Assembly (NCBI GenBank): GCA_963748385.1
Contig: CAVVIQ010000013.1
Location: 1-64,000, forward strand
Source: Rhodoblastus sp963748385
GTDB lineage: Bacteria; Pseudomonadota; Alphaproteobacteria; Rhizobiales; Beijerinckiaceae
Reading direction: 5' to 3'
Length of the DNA stretch: 64,000 nucleotides
Below the pieces are notes generated by a model. It worked only from the letters and a program-made list of their open reading frames with translations. It searched no databases and had not been told where the DNA came from. Below, piece after piece: positions 61,891 to 64,000 of this stretch. Within the stretch, counting starts at the first letter, position 1, and each line of letters opens with the position of its first letter. Made by a program: the position numbers and the translations under genes.

Positions 61891-62944
61891 TCAATCGACG
61901 ACGGGAACGTGTTTCAGCTTGGCCAGAACGCCGCGCCGCTTCGCCATCAGCTCCCGCTCGCGACTGATGATCCGCGGCCACATCTCCTCGGCCTCCGGAC
62001 AGGTCCAGCCGAGGTCGCGTTGCGCCTTGGCCGAGGAATAATCGAAATGGGCCCGCGTCGTGTCGACCGTGTCGCGCGAGAAGAAGGCCGGCAGCCCCAG
62101 CGCGTGGAGCAAAGGCTCGGCGAGCGCCATCTGCGGCCGCATCACGGCGCGCGGCAGGTTGAACCGCGCCGCCCAGCTTCCTGTCGCCTTGCGCCAGATT
62201 TCGAACATGGCGCCCAGCGAAACGGGTTCGCCGCAGAAGAGATAGTCCTCGCCCATCCGCGCGCGCTCGGCGGCCAGGCAAAACCCCTCGGCCAAGGCGT
62301 CGACATCGACGCAGGCATATACCAAATCGCCGCCGAAACCGAAGGGCGGCGTCAGGCCGAGCAGGGTCAGGCGAAGCATATAGCCGAAGGTCGAGTGATC
62401 GTTGGGGCCGACCACGACATTCGGCATGACGATCGACAGGGGAAGGCCCTTGCCGCGCAATTCGAGCGCCACATGGTGGGCTTCGAGTTTGCTTTGCTCG
62501 TAAGGCGTCAGGCAATGGCCGTCATGGACCTGGGTTTCGTCGCGCGTGACGCTCGGCGCCGGGCGGACGACCGCTCGGTCCGAGCGCCACGGCGCTGGAG
62601 ACATAGACCGTGCGCGGGACGCCCGCCGCCAGCGCCGCCGACAGGAAATTGCGCGTGCCCTCGACATTGACGCTTTGCATTCTTTTGATCGTCGCCGCGT
62701 CGGCGCCGATCTCGTAGACGCCGGCGTTATGGATCGCCACGTCCATGCCGGCCATGGCCTCGGCAAGGCCTTGCGCGCGCGTCACGTCGCCTTGGACCAG
62801 CTTCCCGCCCTGTCGCGCGATCCACTGGGCGCTCGGGCTTTCCGGATTGCGGACCAGGACGCTCAGATCCCAGCCGCGCCGTCGGATCGCCGACACCACC
62901 GCCTGACCGATGAACCCCGTTCCGCCGCTGAGAAAGACTTTCAT
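61891..62944 (-). CDS. NAD-dependent epimerase/dehydratase, frameshifted
   Basis: Two overlapping frames give an extended SDR of about 350 residues. The first starts MKVFLSGGTGFIGQAVV, the NAD fold, and runs to VYVSSAVALG. At about 62578-62581 an extra base breaks the frame. After repair it continues RAVVRPAPSVTRDE with the active-site YEQSK and then MPNVVVGPNDHSTFG. The overall pattern resembles HpnA-type and dihydroflavonol-reductase-like SDRs. The sugar or lipid substrate is unknown. It is inserted between recO and parC, opposite to both. Confidence 0.85.
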
Positions 62945-63073
62945 CCGACCGCCTCCAGACCAGCGCAAGGCGCATAGCTAACGCCGGGAGAATCGGTTCC
63001 GCAACAACATTCGCGGTGGAAACGGGCCGCCGAGGGCGGGGAAGCCGCGTGGACGCGCGCCACTGCCGAAATC

Positions 63074-63098
63074 AAAAAAAGCGGCCCGCGCGGGCCGC
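63074..63098 (-). terminator. Terminator of the small membrane protein gene
   Basis: On the minus strand GCGGCCCGC-GCGGGCCGC, a perfect palindrome (63081-63098), is followed by seven T (63080-63074). It lies 24 bp after the stop of the small membrane protein gene. Confidence 0.82.
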
Positions 63099-63122
63099 GC
63101 CTTCAACCCTGAATTGCGCTGC

Positions 63123-63362
63123 TCAGCGGCACACGCGGCGGGTTTCCTTGTGGGACACGCCGTAGCCCTCGTCGGCCTCGACCTCGCGGTCCTCGCATTG
63201 CTGGCTCTGGGCGGCCTGGGCCTCGGCCTGGTAAGCGGCGCGCAAGTCGCTTTCTCCGCCTTCCGCCATCACCTTATCCATGGGAGAGAGATAAGCGAGG
63301 GTGAAAAATCCGAGAAGCGCCAGCAAAAACAACGCTGGCATCAGATGAATCGACACTTTCAT
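63123..63362 (-). CDS. Small single-pass membrane protein, unknown
   Basis: The 79-residue protein (from ATG 63362, GAGG six bases upstream) has one N-terminal membrane helix (LMPALFLLALLGFFTLAYL) and a short, Gln/Glu-rich tail with two cysteines (SQQCEDREVEADEG, TRRVCR). The Cys pair could form a disulfide in the periplasm. I do not recognise it. Its own terminator shows it is an independent unit. It lies between the epimerase and parC genes. Confidence 0.65.
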   Translation of the reverse strand: MKVSIHLMPALFLLALLGFFTLAYLSPMDKVMAEGGESDLRAAYQAEAQAAQSQQCEDREVEADEGYGVSHKETRRVCR

Positions 63363-63613
63363 GACTGCCTCGGTCATTGATCCCGACGCCAGCCCGGCGA
63401 AAGCGACAATTCGTCTTTCGCAACCAGACGTTCAGCGGTCGGAATCGCAACATTTCATAAAGGTTAAAGTTCCGCCGAAGCGGAAATTTTGTGGCGTTTC
63501 TAATCCTCCCCACGCGGTCAAGCTAGTGCCAAAAGGCAACATTTTTCGTTAAAATTCCCGGGTACAAACAGGGAACTTGAACCGGCGGCCCGGCTGCTTT
63601 ATGGCTTTCCTCC

Positions 63614-64000
63614 ATGGCCAAACCGCATGCGCCGCCCCCCGGCGAGAACAATCAGCCGATCAATCTGCGCGACGCGCTGGAAGAGCGCTATCTCGCCTAC
63701 GCGCTTTCGACCATCATGGGCCGGGCGCTGCCGGACGCGCGCGACGGGCTCAAGCCGGTCCATCGCCGCATCCTCTACGGCATGCACATCTTGCGGCTCG
63801 ATCCCGGCGCGCCGTTCAAGAAATGCGCGAAAATCGTCGGCGACGTGATGGGGTCGTTCCATCCCCATGGCGATCAGGCGATCTATGACGCGCTCGTGCG
63901 GCTTGCGCAGGATTTCTCCTCGCGCTATCCGCTGGTCGACGGCCAGGGGAATTTCGGCAATATCGACGGCGACGGCGCGGCGGCCTACCGCTATACCGAA
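63614..64000 (+). CDS. parC: DNA topoisomerase IV subunit A, N-terminal part
   Basis: The first 129 residues of ParC are present; the gene continues past the window. After a short Pro-rich start the protein has NLRDALEERYLAYALSTIMG and RALPDARDGLKPVHRRILYG, then FHPHGDQAIYDALVRLAQDF, the conserved quinolone-region segment. The window ends at AYRYTE with the DNA-linking Tyr. The phrase MGRALPDARDGLKPVHRRIL is of the ParC rather than GyrA type. It decatenates chromosomes with ParE. Confidence 0.94.
   Translation, partial: MAKPHAPPPGENNQPINLRDALEERYLAYALSTIMGRALPDARDGLKPVHRRILYGMHILRLDPGAPFKKCAKIVGDVMGSFHPHGDQAIYDALVRLAQDFSSRYPLVDGQGNFGNIDGDGAAAYRYTE

Overview
The window is GC-rich DNA from an alphaproteobacterium. 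Gene order and families (rplU-rpmA-GNAT-obgE; lepB-rnc-era-recO with parC nearby; opgG-opgH; a PleC/DivJ-like PAS histidine kinase; a PccA-type carboxylase) fit Hyphomicrobiales (Rhizobiales), perhaps the Beijerinckiaceae/Methylocystaceae side. The genus cannot be fixed from this sequence alone. Long antisense ORFs lie opposite most real genes, as expected from strong G/C bias at third codon positions.

Layout. 1-1.7 kb: the end of an aquaporin Z gene, an apparently eroded stretch, a more AT-rich PPP-family phosphatase and tRNA-Ser(CGA). 2-6.5 kb: ribosomal proteins L21 and L27, an acetyltransferase, ObgE, a TerC-like membrane protein and a GT61-like glycosyltransferase. 6.5-16 kb: ChbG/HpnK deacetylase, MurJ lipid II flippase, a class A penicillin-binding protein, a YcgN-like protein, FadD-like acyl-CoA ligase, M20 peptidase and pterin dehydratase. 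16-31.6 kb: PAS histidine kinase, PepN, LOG-family protein, a coiled-coil membrane protein, OpgH/OpgG (periplasmic glucans), GlmU and GlmS (UDP-GlcNAc supply), a DUF2147 protein and a flavin reductase. 31.6-34.3 kb: a frameshifted hypothetical and PccA.

34.6-40.8 kb is the accessory part: a decayed FkbM methyltransferase, two glycosyltransferase-like proteins in AT-rich DNA on opposite strands, a secreted protein of unknown function and a sulfotransferase. It looks like a surface-glycan modification island undergoing decay. 40.8-54 kb carries an FAD oxidoreductase, a K+-channel-like protein, a tripartite RND efflux operon with the outer-membrane factor first, then SulP, CNT nucleoside and chromate transporters, a second flavin reductase and a small conserved-looking protein. 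54-64 kb: a GGDEF-EAL protein, a double cold-shock-domain protein, MazG, the lepB-rnc-era-recO cluster, an NAD-dependent epimerase, a small membrane protein and the start of parC.

The most striking observation is technical or evolutionary: six otherwise ordinary genes (hypothetical at 31.7 kb, channel, acrB-like twice, chrA, era, epimerase) are each interrupted by what looks like exactly one extra base, seven events in all and all of the same sign. Because era is normally required for growth, an assembly or read-error origin is the likeliest explanation. Other points worth checking are CtrA-like TTAA-N7-TTAA sites before the histidine kinase and the coiled-coil protein, a 70-bp tandem repeat at 12 kb, and the decayed FkbM gene. 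I did not find a convincing new multi-gene defence, CRISPR or mobile system.
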